Positions 27,535 to 36,147 of a DNA stretch of 64,000 bases are shown piece after piece (positions within the stretch are counted from its first letter, which is position 1; each line of letters starts with the position of its first letter). Source of the stretch: Deinococcus sp. Marseille-Q6407 (GTDB lineage Bacteria > Deinococcota > Deinococci > Deinococcales > Deinococcaceae); the NCBI RefSeq assembly GCF_946848805.1, contig NZ_CAMPFU010000003.1, positions 256,001-320,000 of the forward strand, given 5' to 3'. The position numbers and the translations under genes are program-made. A model generated the notes under the pieces. The model was not told where the DNA came from. It did not search any database and saw only the letters and a list, made by a program, of their open reading frames with translations.

Positions 27535-27986
27535 CCGGTCTGCTCCGGCCCAACCTGGTCTGGTGCGGCGGCGTGCCCCAGTTCAGCCAGCAGCTCGCGG
27601 TAAAGCCCGGCGGCGGCGCGGGCCACTTCCGGCAGCGGGGCCCCCAGGGCCAGGCGGCTGTCAGCCACGGCCAGCGCTTCGGCCAGCACCGCCGGATGCA
27701 GCGGCCAGGGTGTAGAGGCGGCGGCTGTCAGAAGTGACGTTGCAGCTTCTGGCCTTCCCATACGCGCACCCTCCTCGCTCAGTTCGTCCAGGGCCTGCCG
27801 GGCGGCCTGCCGCTCTGCCTCGCGTTTACTGCCAGCGGTTCCTTGCCCCAGCCGCTGCCCATCACACCAGACCTCGGTCAGGAAACTGGGCGCGTGGGGC
27901 GGCCCGCTTTCCTGCAAGCGGAAGTCGGGGGTCAGGCCCTGGGCGGCCAGCGCCGCTATCAGGTCTCCTTTGGGGTTCTCGGCCAT
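27531..27986 (-). CDS. Stand-alone double-stranded RNA-binding domain protein
   Basis: A 151-residue protein. Residues 4-70 match the alpha-beta-beta-beta-alpha dsRNA-binding fold: [20 protein letters not shown], then [35 protein letters not shown], with the basic KREAE helix that contacts RNA. The C-terminal 75 residues are helical and Ala/Leu-rich, and no RNase III catalytic domain is present. A start with TATGCT 6 nt upstream indicates a leaderless mRNA. Coupled to the YraN-like gene. Confidence 0.75.
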   Translation of the reverse strand: MAENPKGDLIAALAAQGLTPDFRLQESGPPHAPSFLTEVWCDGQRLGQGTAGSKREAERQAARQALDELSEEGARMGRPEAATSLLTAAASTPWPLHPAVLAEALAVADSRLALGAPLPEVARAAAGLYRELLAELGHAAAPDQVGPEQTG

Positions 27987-28016
27987 GCCCTCAGCATAGC
28001 GGCGCGGCAGGCTGCC

Positions 28017-28784
28017 TCAGTTCCGGGGCACCGGCGCGGCAACACTCCAGATGCCGGCAAAGTTCGCCAGCTGGGTGTCGGTGCCAGGCGTGGCATAGGC
28101 ACTGATGCTGCCGTCCAGATACAGGGCGTCGGGGCAGTGCAGGGTGTCACGGAAAAAGATGGCGAAGGCGTAGAAATTCACCGGCGCATTGCTGACGGCA
28201 AACCGCACCCGGCCATCGCTGCAGACCCCCACCCCGCTGCGCAGCTTGAACGACGTGCTGTGCGGGTCGAACGAAGGGGGCAGCTGGCCCCGGCGCACCA
28301 GCAGCGGCCCCGACTGCGCCGCGTACTGCGGGTGCAGCCGACGGGAGACATACTCGTCCGTTTCGGTGACGCCGGCCCGCCGGCCATCCACCCAAAACAC
28401 CCCATTGGGCTGCCAGGCAAAATTGCCCCCAGTGCGTGCGAAATTCAGCGGCACCTCTTCCCGGCCCTGTTCCACATGCAGACCCAGCGGCTTGAAGCCG
28501 GGAGCGTAAATGCCGCTGTTGGTCATGAACAGCGCCCGGCTGCCTTCTTTGCGCAGTCGCTCACGCAGCTGCGCGAAGGTCAGATAAGGTTGCCCGGTGG
28601 TGGGGTTGAGCCAGTGCAGCCGCAGGTCGTCGCGCCGCAGGTCCACCGCAGCGACGGTATAGCTGCTCAGGCCACCGCGCACCTGCTGCAGGGTCAGCGC
28701 CGGCGCGGTGGGCGCCAGGCCCACAAAGGCCAGGCCCAGGGTGGCTACACGCTGAAGCTGTCGTCGCATCTGCATCCAGTCCAT
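28017..28784 (-). CDS. Secreted phosphodiester-glycosidase-family (NAGPA-like) protein
   Basis: An exported protein of about 255 residues. The signal peptide ([25 protein letters not shown]) follows one of several clustered ATGs; 28784 is my choice and 28769 is equally possible. The mature part has [52 protein letters not shown] and [20 protein letters not shown], typical of the DUF2233/NAGPA domain of phosphodiester glycosidases. Probably acts on cell-wall or extracellular sugar phosphodiesters. Confidence 0.8.
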   Translation of the reverse strand: MDWMQMRRQLQRVATLGLAFVGLAPTAPALTLQQVRGGLSSYTVAAVDLRRDDLRLHWLNPTTGQPYLTFAQLRERLRKEGSRALFMTNSGIYAPGFKPLGLHVEQGREEVPLNFARTGGNFAWQPNGVFWVDGRRAGVTETDEYVSRRLHPQYAAQSGPLLVRRGQLPPSFDPHSTSFKLRSGVGVCSDGRVRFAVSNAPVNFYAFAIFFRDTLHCPDALYLDGSISAYATPGTDTQLANFAGIWSVAAPVPRN

Positions 28785-28851
28785 CATGACGGCTGGCTGC
28801 CAGGCCGGCATGAAAGAGTGGTGAGCAGCAAGCAGGCAGGCGCAGCAGGAC

Positions 28852-28880
28852 TTGCACGCCGGAAAAGGCTGTGTTACTAT
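28852..28880 (+). promoter_or_regulatory. Promoter of tRNA-Asn
   Basis: TTGCAC at 28852-28857, a 17 bp spacer and TACTAT at 28875-28880. The spacing is ideal and the tRNA begins 36 nt after the -10. Confidence 0.65.
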
Positions 28881-28913
28881 TCCTTTCGCGCACGAAAAGG
28901 CGTGAAGTACACA

Positions 28914-28992
<79 letters not shown>

Positions 28993-29001
28993 TAAGAGAA
29001 T

Positions 29002-29029
29002 CCCCCGTCCTGAACGGGGGGTTTTTCTT
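29002..29029 (+). terminator. Intrinsic terminator after tRNA-Asn
   Basis: Stem CCCCCGT/ACGGGGGG with a short loop followed by TTTTTCTTT, about 11 nt after the CCA end. Confidence 0.85.
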
Positions 29030-29087
29030 TGGAGCAAAAGTAAGAGGGAGGCGGCGCTGCGCCCCTCCCCTACTCCACGCTCTCCGC

Positions 29088-30134
29088 CTAGTCGCGGCGG
29101 CCCAGGCTGCCGATCAAGGAGATGCGCTGTTCGGCCATGATGCGTGCCACCGCGTGCACCGGCTGCGCCGAGTGCTGCGCCACCTCGCAGATGCGGGCCA
29201 CGTTCTGGTACACCAGCTCGGCGGCTTCTTCCTTGCCGCAGCCGTAAGCTGCTGCGATCAGCCCCGCGCTGTTGATAGCAAAGTCGGGCACATAGACGAT
29301 GCCGGCTTCGCGCACGGCGTTTTCTCCGGCGTGGGTCAGGGGATGGTGCTCGCCGCCGGCAATCATGCGGCACTGCAGCCGGGGCACCGCCGAGAGTGGA
29401 ATGCTGCTGCCACTGGAACAGGGCGCAAAGATGTCGCAGGGCGCGTCGAACAGGTCGGCCGGCTCCATCGCCACCGCGCCGAAGTCCTCGACCAGTTCCT
29501 GCATCACGGCGGGGCGGTGGTCGGCCACGATCAGGCGCGCACCTTCGCGGTGCAGGTGCTCGGCCAGTTCGCGGCCCATGGCGCCCAGCCCGTAGATGGC
29601 CACCCGCACGCCGCGCAAGCTTTCGCTGTCCAGCACGTACTTGGCCGCTGCCTTCATGCCACGGTAGACGCCGTAACCGGTCACCCGGCTGGTGTCGGTG
29701 TGCTGGCCCAGCGTGCCGGGCGTTTCCTGCGCCACAAAGGCGATGTCGCGCGGCGTGACGCCGATGTCTTCGGTCAGGATGACCCGGCTGCTCAGCGGCC
29801 GCAGCTCGCGCCCCAGCGCCCGGAACAGCGCCTCACGGGCGTGTGGCTGGGATTTGGAACTGAGCAGGTCGCCGCCGTCGCCCGACATGATCACGCAGGC
29901 GCCGCCCCCGTAGTTCAGGCCCGCCAGCGCCGACTTGAGGGTCAGGCTCTCGCTGAGGTCCAGCGCCGAGCGCACCAGGTCTTCTTCGTCCAGCTGCCGC
30001 AGCCGCACGCCGGCAATGGCCGGGCCCAGCACGGTGGAGTGCACCGCCAGCACGGCGCGCAGGCCGGTCAGGGGGTGCTGAATCAGGGACAGGGCTTCGT
30101 GGCCGCGGGAATGGAGTTCGTCAAACATCAGCAT
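29088..30134 (-). CDS. Leucine/glutamate-dehydrogenase-family protein lacking two lysines
   Basis: A 348-residue member of the Glu/Leu/Phe/Val dehydrogenase family. The NAD-binding half is well kept (RVAIYGLGAMGRELAEHLHREGARLIVADH), as are GYGVYRGMKAAAK, CDIFAPCSSGSSIP and YVPDFAINSAGLI. In leucine dehydrogenase the substrate site has GGGKTVI and a second Lys in DKNEEMF. Here these read GGGACVI and HAREALF, so both lysines are replaced. The fold is clear but deamination of amino acids is doubtful. Start ATG 30134 has AAGGAG 7 nt upstream. Confidence 0.8.
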   Translation of the reverse strand: MLMFDELHSRGHEALSLIQHPLTGLRAVLAVHSTVLGPAIAGVRLRQLDEEDLVRSALDLSESLTLKSALAGLNYGGGACVIMSGDGGDLLSSKSQPHAREALFRALGRELRPLSSRVILTEDIGVTPRDIAFVAQETPGTLGQHTDTSRVTGYGVYRGMKAAAKYVLDSESLRGVRVAIYGLGAMGRELAEHLHREGARLIVADHRPAVMQELVEDFGAVAMEPADLFDAPCDIFAPCSSGSSIPLSAVPRLQCRMIAGGEHHPLTHAGENAVREAGIVYVPDFAINSAGLIAAAYGCGKEEAAELVYQNVARICEVAQHSAQPVHAVARIMAEQRISLIGSLGRRD

Positions 30135-30435
30135 TGGTCGGCTCCTTGCCGGCGGGGCCGGGGGTGTGAGAGGCACGTCATAGAGGCAAGATATACTGCG
30201 CCGTGAACACCTGACAGGTGGTCCCGCCGCTATCTTCAGCGGAGCCGTCAGCAGCGCCCTCCGCCAGTCCGGGTGATTTTTGCCCCGCGCCCGGCAACCA
30301 GGGCCGCCTGCCCCGGCCAACCGCTTTCCTTCTTTCCTGTTTTGCAGCGTTTTGCAGAGTGGACCAAAGGCCCCCCGCCGGAAACGGAACGGCCGGCAGT
30401 CCAGGCCAGTCAGCAGGCCAATCAGCGAGGTCAAG
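30135..30435. promoter_or_regulatory. Divergent control region with a 13 bp palindrome
   Basis: 301 bp between two divergent genes. TATACT at 30192-30197 can serve rightward transcription, and its complement overlaps TATATC for leftward transcription. CACCTGACAGGTG (30208-30220), a perfect 13 bp palindrome with one central base, lies 10 bp to the right and looks like an operator. A leader of over 200 nt would precede the right-hand gene, whose start has GAGGT 5 nt upstream. I see no gene or riboswitch in it. Confidence 0.45.
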
Positions 30436-32613
30436 ATGAATGCAGTTCTGTCCCGAATCCCGGTCAAGATGCTCGGGGACGTGATGTCCACGCGCGCCCT
30501 GGAACGCATTATCCAGGACGCCGCCGAGGAGCGCCGCGTCCACCCCGCGCAGCTCGATGCCCAGGCGCTGGAAAGCGTGCTAAAAAAGGACATCTACCGC
30601 CGGCTCCAGACCAGCCTGCCGGCGCAGCTGGCCAAAAAGCGGGTGCAGGACGTGCTGGCCGAGGTGCAGCGGGTTGCGGCCGAGGTGGGCACCGTGGATT
30701 ACGTGCCGGCCGACCTCAGCAGTCTGGAAGAGGGCGTGCGCAAGTTCACGCTGTACTTCGACTGGCCCGAGTCACAGCGCCTGCGCGGCGTGCTGAGCAT
30801 GGCCCGGCAGGAAGAGGCGGTGGGCAACGACGTGACTGCCCTGCTGGACGAGGGCGAGACCCTGATCGGGCAGATGGAGCGGCGGCTGGCCGAGGGCCTG
30901 GTGGCCCAGGGGCAGGACCTGGCCGAGCTGAAAGCGTCGTTCGAGCGGGTCAGTGGCCTTGGTGGGCGCGAGGTGCGGCGGCTGGACACCTTGCTGGAAC
31001 AGATTGACGACGCTCAGAAACAGGGCATGCTGCTGCCCGGCGAGGTAGAACGGGCCCGCACCCTCAGCCTGAAGCTGCGCCGGCAGCTGGAATCGTCTGT
31101 GGTGGAAAGCAGCGCCGGCGCGGCCGTGCTGGACCCCACTGCCGAGGCCAAGATCCGGGCGCTGGAACAGGAACACGCCGGGCGGCGCCTGGAAGACCTG
31201 ATGACCGAATTCGGGCAGCTGATCGGGGTGCGGCCCGAACTGGAAGCGCGGGGCCGTGAACTGAGCGCGGCGCTCACCGCCGGCACCCTGAGCGACGCGG
31301 CGCTGGACCAGTGGCAAGAAGAGCTGAATCAGCAGCGCACCCAGCTGCGCAGCGAGCAGCTGGAGCAGCTGAACGAGCTGGAAAGCCGCCTGGCCGAGCA
31401 ACCGGCCAGCCAGGAAGCCGAGCAGGCCCGCATCACCCAGGGTCTGGCCCGCCACACCCTGGAAGAGGGGGGCCTGGCCGCCGACGAACTGCGCGACCTG
31501 GACCTGGCGCTGAGCGCCCTGCAGGCACCGGGCAGCTCGGCCGAGGCCCTGATGCGCCAGCAGCGCGAGCTGACCGAACTGGAACGCAGCGCCCGCGACG
31601 TGACCGGCGCCGCCGAGGAGCTCGCTCCCCAGATCACCCAGGCCCGCGAAACCCTCAAGCAGGGCGGCAGCGTTGATATCGACAGCATGTACGGTGTTCT
31701 GGAACGCCGGATGGGGCAGGCAGCGCAGGAACGCGAGGACCTGGACGTCCGGGCCGATCACGTGATTCGCGAGTACGATTCGGTGCGCGACCTGGCCGGC
31801 GAGACCACCCAGAAGCTGGGCCGCCTGGCCGACGCCCTGCGTGCCCAGCGCCGCCTGGGTCAGCTCTCGGCCCAGGCCCGTGGCCGCTACGTGCAGACCC
31901 TGACCGAAGCCGAAGCCCTGCTGGACGAAGCCCGCGCTGAGTACCAAGCCGCTCAGGAAGTCACCGCCAGCTTCGGCGAAGATGCCCTCAGCGACCTGCT
32001 GGGCATCTTCGACCTGGAAGGCGAAGGCGGCAGCGATGGCCTGTTTGACGTGGACACCAGCGAACCGGAACCCGGCGCCGACCTGCTGGTCAGTGATGCG
32101 GCGCCTGCCGCCTCTGCACCGGGCCAAGCCGAGCCGCGCGCCGGTGGGGGCCACGCCAGTGAAACGGCCACCGCTGCCGCGTCAGACGGCAGCTTCAACC
32201 CCTTTGCCTTTCTGGGCGGCGCAGCGGCGACCACCTCGCCAGCCGCTGTATCAGAATCGGACCCAATAGAACCAACAGAACCGGATCCTGCGGCAGCGGC
32301 CACCGAGGCGGAAACGGCGCCTACAACAGATGACCAGGCAGGCGCGGCAGCCCTGACCCGGCCGCTGCCGCCCAGCGCCTGGCTGTTCACGGCTGACGGG
32401 CAACTGCAAGGCGGACAGCCCAACCACGCCGCCGAGCGGGTCGCCTCTTTGCTGGAACGCGCCGCCGCACTGGGCATTCGCCGGATGCGCTTCGAGGACA
32501 GCGACTGGAGCTGGAGCGCCCGGCGCAGCGCATCCGGCAGCTGGCGCCTGGCCCGCGCCGCTGACGCCGCCACGCTGGAACTGAACAGCGGCGCCTGGCT
32601 GAAAGAAGACTGA
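30436..32613 (+). CDS. Large coiled-coil protein of unknown function
   Basis: A 725-residue soluble protein. The N-terminal about 90 residues form a distinct globular segment (MLGDVMSTRALERIIQDAAEERRVHPAQLDAQ). Residues about 100-545 are almost continuous heptad-like helices rich in Glu, Leu, Arg and Gln. A long acidic, Ala/Pro/Thr-rich disordered linker follows (about 550-660), then a small C-terminal domain with WLFTADGQL and RRMRFEDSDWSWSARRSASGSWRLA. No ATPase or other catalytic motif is visible. A scaffold or nucleoid-associated role is possible, but I do not recognise the family. Confidence 0.75.
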   Translation: MNAVLSRIPVKMLGDVMSTRALERIIQDAAEERRVHPAQLDAQALESVLKKDIYRRLQTSLPAQLAKKRVQDVLAEVQRVAAEVGTVDYVPADLSSLEEGVRKFTLYFDWPESQRLRGVLSMARQEEAVGNDVTALLDEGETLIGQMERRLAEGLVAQGQDLAELKASFERVSGLGGREVRRLDTLLEQIDDAQKQGMLLPGEVERARTLSLKLRRQLESSVVESSAGAAVLDPTAEAKIRALEQEHAGRRLEDLMTEFGQLIGVRPELEARGRELSAALTAGTLSDAALDQWQEELNQQRTQLRSEQLEQLNELESRLAEQPASQEAEQARITQGLARHTLEEGGLAADELRDLDLALSALQAPGSSAEALMRQQRELTELERSARDVTGAAEELAPQITQARETLKQGGSVDIDSMYGVLERRMGQAAQEREDLDVRADHVIREYDSVRDLAGETTQKLGRLADALRAQRRLGQLSAQARGRYVQTLTEAEALLDEARAEYQAAQEVTASFGEDALSDLLGIFDLEGEGGSDGLFDVDTSEPEPGADLLVSDAAPAASAPGQAEPRAGGGHASETATAAASDGSFNPFAFLGGAAATTSPAAVSESDPIEPTEPDPAAAATEAETAPTTDDQAGAAALTRPLPPSAWLFTADGQLQGGQPNHAAERVASLLERAAALGIRRMRFEDSDWSWSARRSASGSWRLARAADAATLELNSGAWLKED

Positions 32614-32656
32614 CACTGCCCCGGCCGCCCGGCCAATCCAGCCGATTCAGAAAAGA

Positions 32657-32696
32657 GACGCGTAGCCGGTTACCGGCACACGCGCCTTTTTGAACA
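32657..32696 (+). terminator. Terminator after the coiled-coil gene
   Basis: An imperfect stem (GCGTAGCCGGT with ACCGGCACACGC) is followed by CTTTTT. On the other strand the A-rich left flank gives a weaker T run, so it may act for both directions. A second perfect hairpin (32701-32710 with 32718-32727, CTGGCAGCTT) lies next to the glpX stop. Confidence 0.65.
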
Positions 32697-32735
32697 GAGA
32701 CTGGCAGCTTAACGCCCAAGCTGCCAGCGGTCAGA

Positions 32736-33740
32736 CTAGATCCGCACCGTGACGCGGGCGCCGTCGTCTTCGAGGTGAACGCTGTCGATAAAGCGAACTA
32801 CCCGGGTGGCGTGGCCCATCACCAGGGTGTGGGTGCGGGCGCCGCCGCCGAACCGGCGCACCCCGTACAGCAGGTCACCGCTGGTGATGCCGGTCGCGCT
32901 GAACACGATTTCGTTGCCGGGGGCCAGTTCGTGGGTCTTGTAGATGCGGCCCTCTTCCACGCCCATCTGCCGGAAACGCTCGCGCTGGGCGTCGTCCTCC
33001 GCGATGAACTTGCCCTGGATATGTCCGCCCAGGCACTTCATGGCGGCGGCACTCAGCACGCCTTCGGGGGCGCCGCCCGAGCCCATCAGGCAGTGCACGC
33101 CGCTGCCGCGCACCGCCACAGCCAGGCTGGCGATCACGTCGCCGTCACCGATCAGCTTGACGCAGGCGCCGGCTTCACGAATCTGCCGGATGTGCTCGGC
33201 GTGGCGCTCGCGGTCCAGAATAGTGACCAGCAGGTCGTCCACGTCGCGGTCCAGCGCTTCGGCGATGATTTTCAGGTTCTCGGCGATGGAGTAGTCCAGG
33301 CTGACCTTGTTGGCGGCGGGCGGGGGCACCACCAGCTTTTCCATGTAGCAGTCGGGGGCGTGCATCAGGCCGCCCTTTTCGCTCAGGGCAATCACGGCAA
33401 TGCCGTTGGGCAGGCCCTTGGCGGTCACGATGGTGCCTTCCACCGGGTCCACGGCGATATCCACCTCGTACTCGCCCTGGCCCAGCTTCTCGCCGATATA
33501 CAGCATCGGGGCCTCGTCCATCTCGCCCTCGCCGATCACCACGGTGCCGCGGATGTTCATGCTGTTGAGCACCTCGCGCATGGCGGTGGTGCCGGCGTCA
33601 TCCACGGCGTTCTTGTCGCCCATCCCGACCTGCCGGCTGGCAGCCAGCGCCGCCGCCTCGGTCACACGGGCCGTTTCCAGCACCAGGGCATGTTCAAACT
33701 GCTGAGAGCGGATCTCCGCCTCGGTCGGATTGTTGTCCAT
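32736..33740 (-). CDS. glpX: Class II fructose-1,6-bisphosphatase
   Basis: Hydrolyses fructose 1,6-bisphosphate to fructose 6-phosphate in gluconeogenesis; Mg2+ or Mn2+ dependent. The 334 residues match GlpX. Motifs: [41 protein letters not shown] (metal Glu residues), [11 protein letters not shown] (the D-P-x-E-G-T metal and phosphate site), [12 protein letters not shown] and [26 protein letters not shown] ends 6 nt before the ATG. Single-gene transcript by appearance. Confidence 0.95.
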   Translation of the reverse strand: MDNNPTEAEIRSQQFEHALVLETARVTEAAALAASRQVGMGDKNAVDDAGTTAMREVLNSMNIRGTVVIGEGEMDEAPMLYIGEKLGQGEYEVDIAVDPVEGTIVTAKGLPNGIAVIALSEKGGLMHAPDCYMEKLVVPPPAANKVSLDYSIAENLKIIAEALDRDVDDLLVTILDRERHAEHIRQIREAGACVKLIGDGDVIASLAVAVRGSGVHCLMGSGGAPEGVLSAAAMKCLGGHIQGKFIAEDDAQRERFRQMGVEEGRIYKTHELAPGNEIVFSATGITSGDLLYGVRRFGGGARTHTLVMGHATRVVRFIDSVHLEDDGARVTVRI

Positions 33741-33822
33741 GGCTCAAAAGTAGCATGCCGCGGCCGCGCTGGGCCGCCCCACAGCGCGTGACTGGCCCGG
33801 GAAAAAGGCCCCGGGACAGAGG

Positions 33823-33933
33823 CTAGTGCAGCACGCCGGCCCAGACCAGCAGGGCCCACAGCAGCACCGGCACCGCCAGGGAAAGCACCGTCAGTTTGAT
33901 CAGTCGCCACCAGTCGTTCAGCCATTCGGGCAT
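33823..33933 (-). CDS. 36-residue single-span membrane protein
   Basis: A short frame in the gap upstream of glp[18 protein letters not shown] at the N terminus, then a strongly hydrophobic helix ending VWAGVLH. The amphipathic Trp-rich start followed by one transmembrane helix is typical of bacterial small membrane proteins. TATGCT ends exactly 6 nt before the ATG, the same leaderless promoter layout as the larger genes here. Function unknown. Confidence 0.55.
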   Translation of the reverse strand: MPEWLNDWWRLIKLTVLSLAVPVLLWALLVWAGVLH

Positions 33934-34112
33934 GCGGCCAGCATAGCGCGGGGCGGTCCGGCGCTCTGTCCTGCAGCGTTACCTTCTGGCTCAGTGTCTT
34001 CCGGCCCAGTACCTTACAGTCCAGTGCCTCAGCGGCTTTTCACCGTCCTACCCGCTGCCCGTGCCTGGGCCCACGCCCGCGCCCGGCCTGATGCCTGCGC
34101 TATGCTGACAGC

Positions 34113-34871
34113 GTGACCCAGGTGCTGCCCATCCTGCATCCCACGCCCCGGTTTTTGGAGGGGCAGGTGATTGCCATCACCGCCGCTGACCGTGGGTTCG
34201 GCCGGGTGATGGCTCAGGGACTGGCCGACGCGGGCGCCACGCTGGTGCTGGTGGGCAAGATGGGCGAGCAGCTCGCAGGGCTGGCCAGCCTGATCGAGCG
34301 CAGCGGCGCGACCGCCATCCCCATGCAGGCCGACGTGTCGGTGCCGCTGGACTGGATCAAGGTGCAAAAACGCATCGTGGAGATTTTCGGCGCGCTGCAG
34401 GGCGTGGTGCATTCGGCCGACAAGCGCACCCACCCTTCGCTTACGCTGCTGAGCGAGAACGAATGGATGGACCTGTTTCAGGCCAACATGAAAAGCAGCG
34501 TGGGCATTGCCCAGACCCTGCTCCAGCGCCTGCCCGGCTCGTGGCTGACCATCGTGGGGCCGCATCTGGACGAGGGCGGCCTCCAGGGCAACACCCTGCG
34601 CGGCGGCCTGCGCGGACTGGTAGACAGCGCCCACAGCGAGGGACTGCGTATCAACCTGCTGCTGCCCAGCCGCTCGCCCAGCGGCGAGGATGAGCTGAAT
34701 ATCGGTGTGGTGAATGCCGTGACCGCCCTGGCCTCGCCGGCACTGATGCACCTGACCGGCATGTGCATTGACGTGCCGTTGCCCGTGGTGCAGCGCTCAG
34801 ACCTGGACCAGCTTTCGCCCGAGCATCGGGCCAACTTCCTGCCGCCGGAGCCGCCCCGGAGCGAGCCGTGA
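34113..34871 (+). CDS. Degenerate short-chain dehydrogenase-like protein
   Basis: A 252-residue Rossmann-fold protein of the SDR type. The nucleotide loop reads TAADRGFGRVMAQGLADAGATLVLVG (normally TGxxxGIG), MQADVSVPLD and GVVHSADKRT follow. The catalytic Ser-Tyr-x3-Lys motif is absent: the matching region is NTLRGGLRGLVDSA. It may therefore bind a nucleotide or a partner without redox activity. GTG start with TATGCT 6 nt upstream. nrdR follows 25 bp later, on the same strand. Confidence 0.75.
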   Translation: MTQVLPILHPTPRFLEGQVIAITAADRGFGRVMAQGLADAGATLVLVGKMGEQLAGLASLIERSGATAIPMQADVSVPLDWIKVQKRIVEIFGALQGVVHSADKRTHPSLTLLSENEWMDLFQANMKSSVGIAQTLLQRLPGSWLTIVGPHLDEGGLQGNTLRGGLRGLVDSAHSEGLRINLLLPSRSPSGEDELNIGVVNAVTALASPALMHLTGMCIDVPLPVVQRSDLDQLSPEHRANFLPPEPPRSEP

Positions 34872-34896
34872 GCAGGTTGCCGGCAGGGAGAGTAGC

Positions 34897-35379
34897 GTGA
34901 ACTGCCCCTACTGCTCGTCGCCCGATAGCCGGGTAATCAACTCGCGCCCCAGTGACGAAGGTGCCAGCATTCGCCGCCGCCGTGAGTGCCAGAACTGCGG
35001 GCGGCGCTTTACCACCTACGAGCGTGCCCAGCTCGAACCGCTGATGGTGGCCAAGCGCGGCGGTGGGCGGCAAGCCTTTAACCCCGACAAGCTGCTGCGC
35101 GGGCTGCTGCTGGCCGCCGAGAAACGCCCGGTTGACGAGGCGGCGCTGCGGGCCTTCGCCTACTCGTTCGAGGACGAGGTGGGCCGGCCCGAAATCACTT
35201 CCGAGGACATCGGCCGCCGGGCGATGGCTTTCCTGCGCCCGCTGGACGACGTGGCCTATATCCGCTTCGCCAGCGTGTACCGCGACTTCGATTCGGTGGA
35301 GCGCTTTCTGGAAGAGATTCAGGGCCTGCGCGAAAGCAGTGCCGGGCCCGAATCAGAAAGAGAAAAACCGGTCGAGTAG
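34897..35379 (+). CDS. nrdR: Transcriptional repressor NrdR
   Basis: Represses ribonucleotide reductase genes; an ATP/dATP-sensing zinc-ribbon plus ATP-cone protein of 160 residues. The zinc ribbon MNCPYCSSPDSRVINSRP with RRRECQNCGRRFTTYER (four Cys) and the ATP-cone VAKRGGGRQAFNPDKLLRGLLLAAEKRPV are clear, followed by RPLDDVAYIRFASVYRDFDSVERF. The start is GTG at 34897, with a GGGAG site 7 nt upstream. No reductase genes are in the window. Confidence 0.95.
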   Translation: MNCPYCSSPDSRVINSRPSDEGASIRRRRECQNCGRRFTTYERAQLEPLMVAKRGGGRQAFNPDKLLRGLLLAAEKRPVDEAALRAFAYSFEDEVGRPEITSEDIGRRAMAFLRPLDDVAYIRFASVYRDFDSVERFLEEIQGLRESSAGPESEREKPVE

Positions 35380-35408
35380 CGCCCGCTGCTTGTCCTGGCG
35401 GCCTGGGC

Positions 35409-36038
35409 TCAGTTCTGCCGCTGGGAGCCGCCGCTGGCCGGGCTGGGAATCACCGGGCTGGTGTTCTCTGGGGTGTGGCCCTGGACACCACGCAGCAGCT
35501 CGCGCAGGGCGGCAAAGTCGGCTTCGATGTCGCCGGTCGGCTGCACGTAGCCCACCAGCCCGAAGCGTTTGCGTCCCCAATCCATTACCGTGACGCCGAT
35601 GGGCACGCCGGCTTCCAGCGCCATGTAATAAAAGCCGGTCTTCCAGTGTTCGGTGCGGGTGCGGGTGCCTTCGGGCGCAATGGTCAGCATGATCTCGTCC
35701 GACGCCTGAATAATCTCGACCACGGCGTCCACGAAGTTGCCCCCACTGCGGCGGCGGTCCACCGGAATGCCGCCCCACCAGCGCAGCACCCAGCCCACCG
35801 GCGGGCGAAACAGGCTGTGCTTGCCAATCCAGCGGGCCGGGCTGCGGGTGGCCCAACGCCAGAAAATCCCCGGCCAGAAGTCGGCGTTGGAGGTATGTGG
35901 CGCGGCCACCGCCACGATTTTGGGCCCCGGCGGAGGCGCCAACAGAATCTGCCAGCCGGCCAGCCGCAGAGCCGCCGCGGCCAGCCGGGACACCGGGGTG
36001 TGGGGGCGGTTCATCCAGGTCAGGGAACGGGGAGCCAT
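35409..36038 (-). CDS. PlsC-like acyltransferase
   Basis: A membrane-associated lysophospholipid acyltransferase-type protein of 209 residues. APHTSNADFW holds the catalytic H-x4-D, IPVDRRRSGG is the second block, and IAPEGTRTRTEHWKTGFYYMA is the substrate-binding EGTR block. A hydrophobic N-terminal helix precedes the His motif. I start at ATG 36038 because TATACT lies 8 nt upstream. A second PlsC-type gene is at 39358, so the two may act on different acceptors. Confidence 0.82.
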   Translation of the reverse strand: MAPRSLTWMNRPHTPVSRLAAAALRLAGWQILLAPPPGPKIVAVAAPHTSNADFWPGIFWRWATRSPARWIGKHSLFRPPVGWVLRWWGGIPVDRRRSGGNFVDAVVEIIQASDEIMLTIAPEGTRTRTEHWKTGFYYMALEAGVPIGVTVMDWGRKRFGLVGYVQPTGDIEADFAALRELLRGVQGHTPENTSPVIPSPASGGSQRQN

Positions 36039-36147
36039 TGGGCGGCAGTATACCGGCCCGGCTTTGCCCCGCCACTGACAAGCGCCCCTGCCACTGGCCC
36101 TGCCAAAGAAAGCCGGAGCAGCCAGAGCCGGAACAGTCAAAGCGCGC

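Noticed and set aside
32701..32727. glpX terminator from the perfect hairpin
   Set aside because: The stem is perfect but no T run follows on the minus strand, so it is not listed as a separate terminator.
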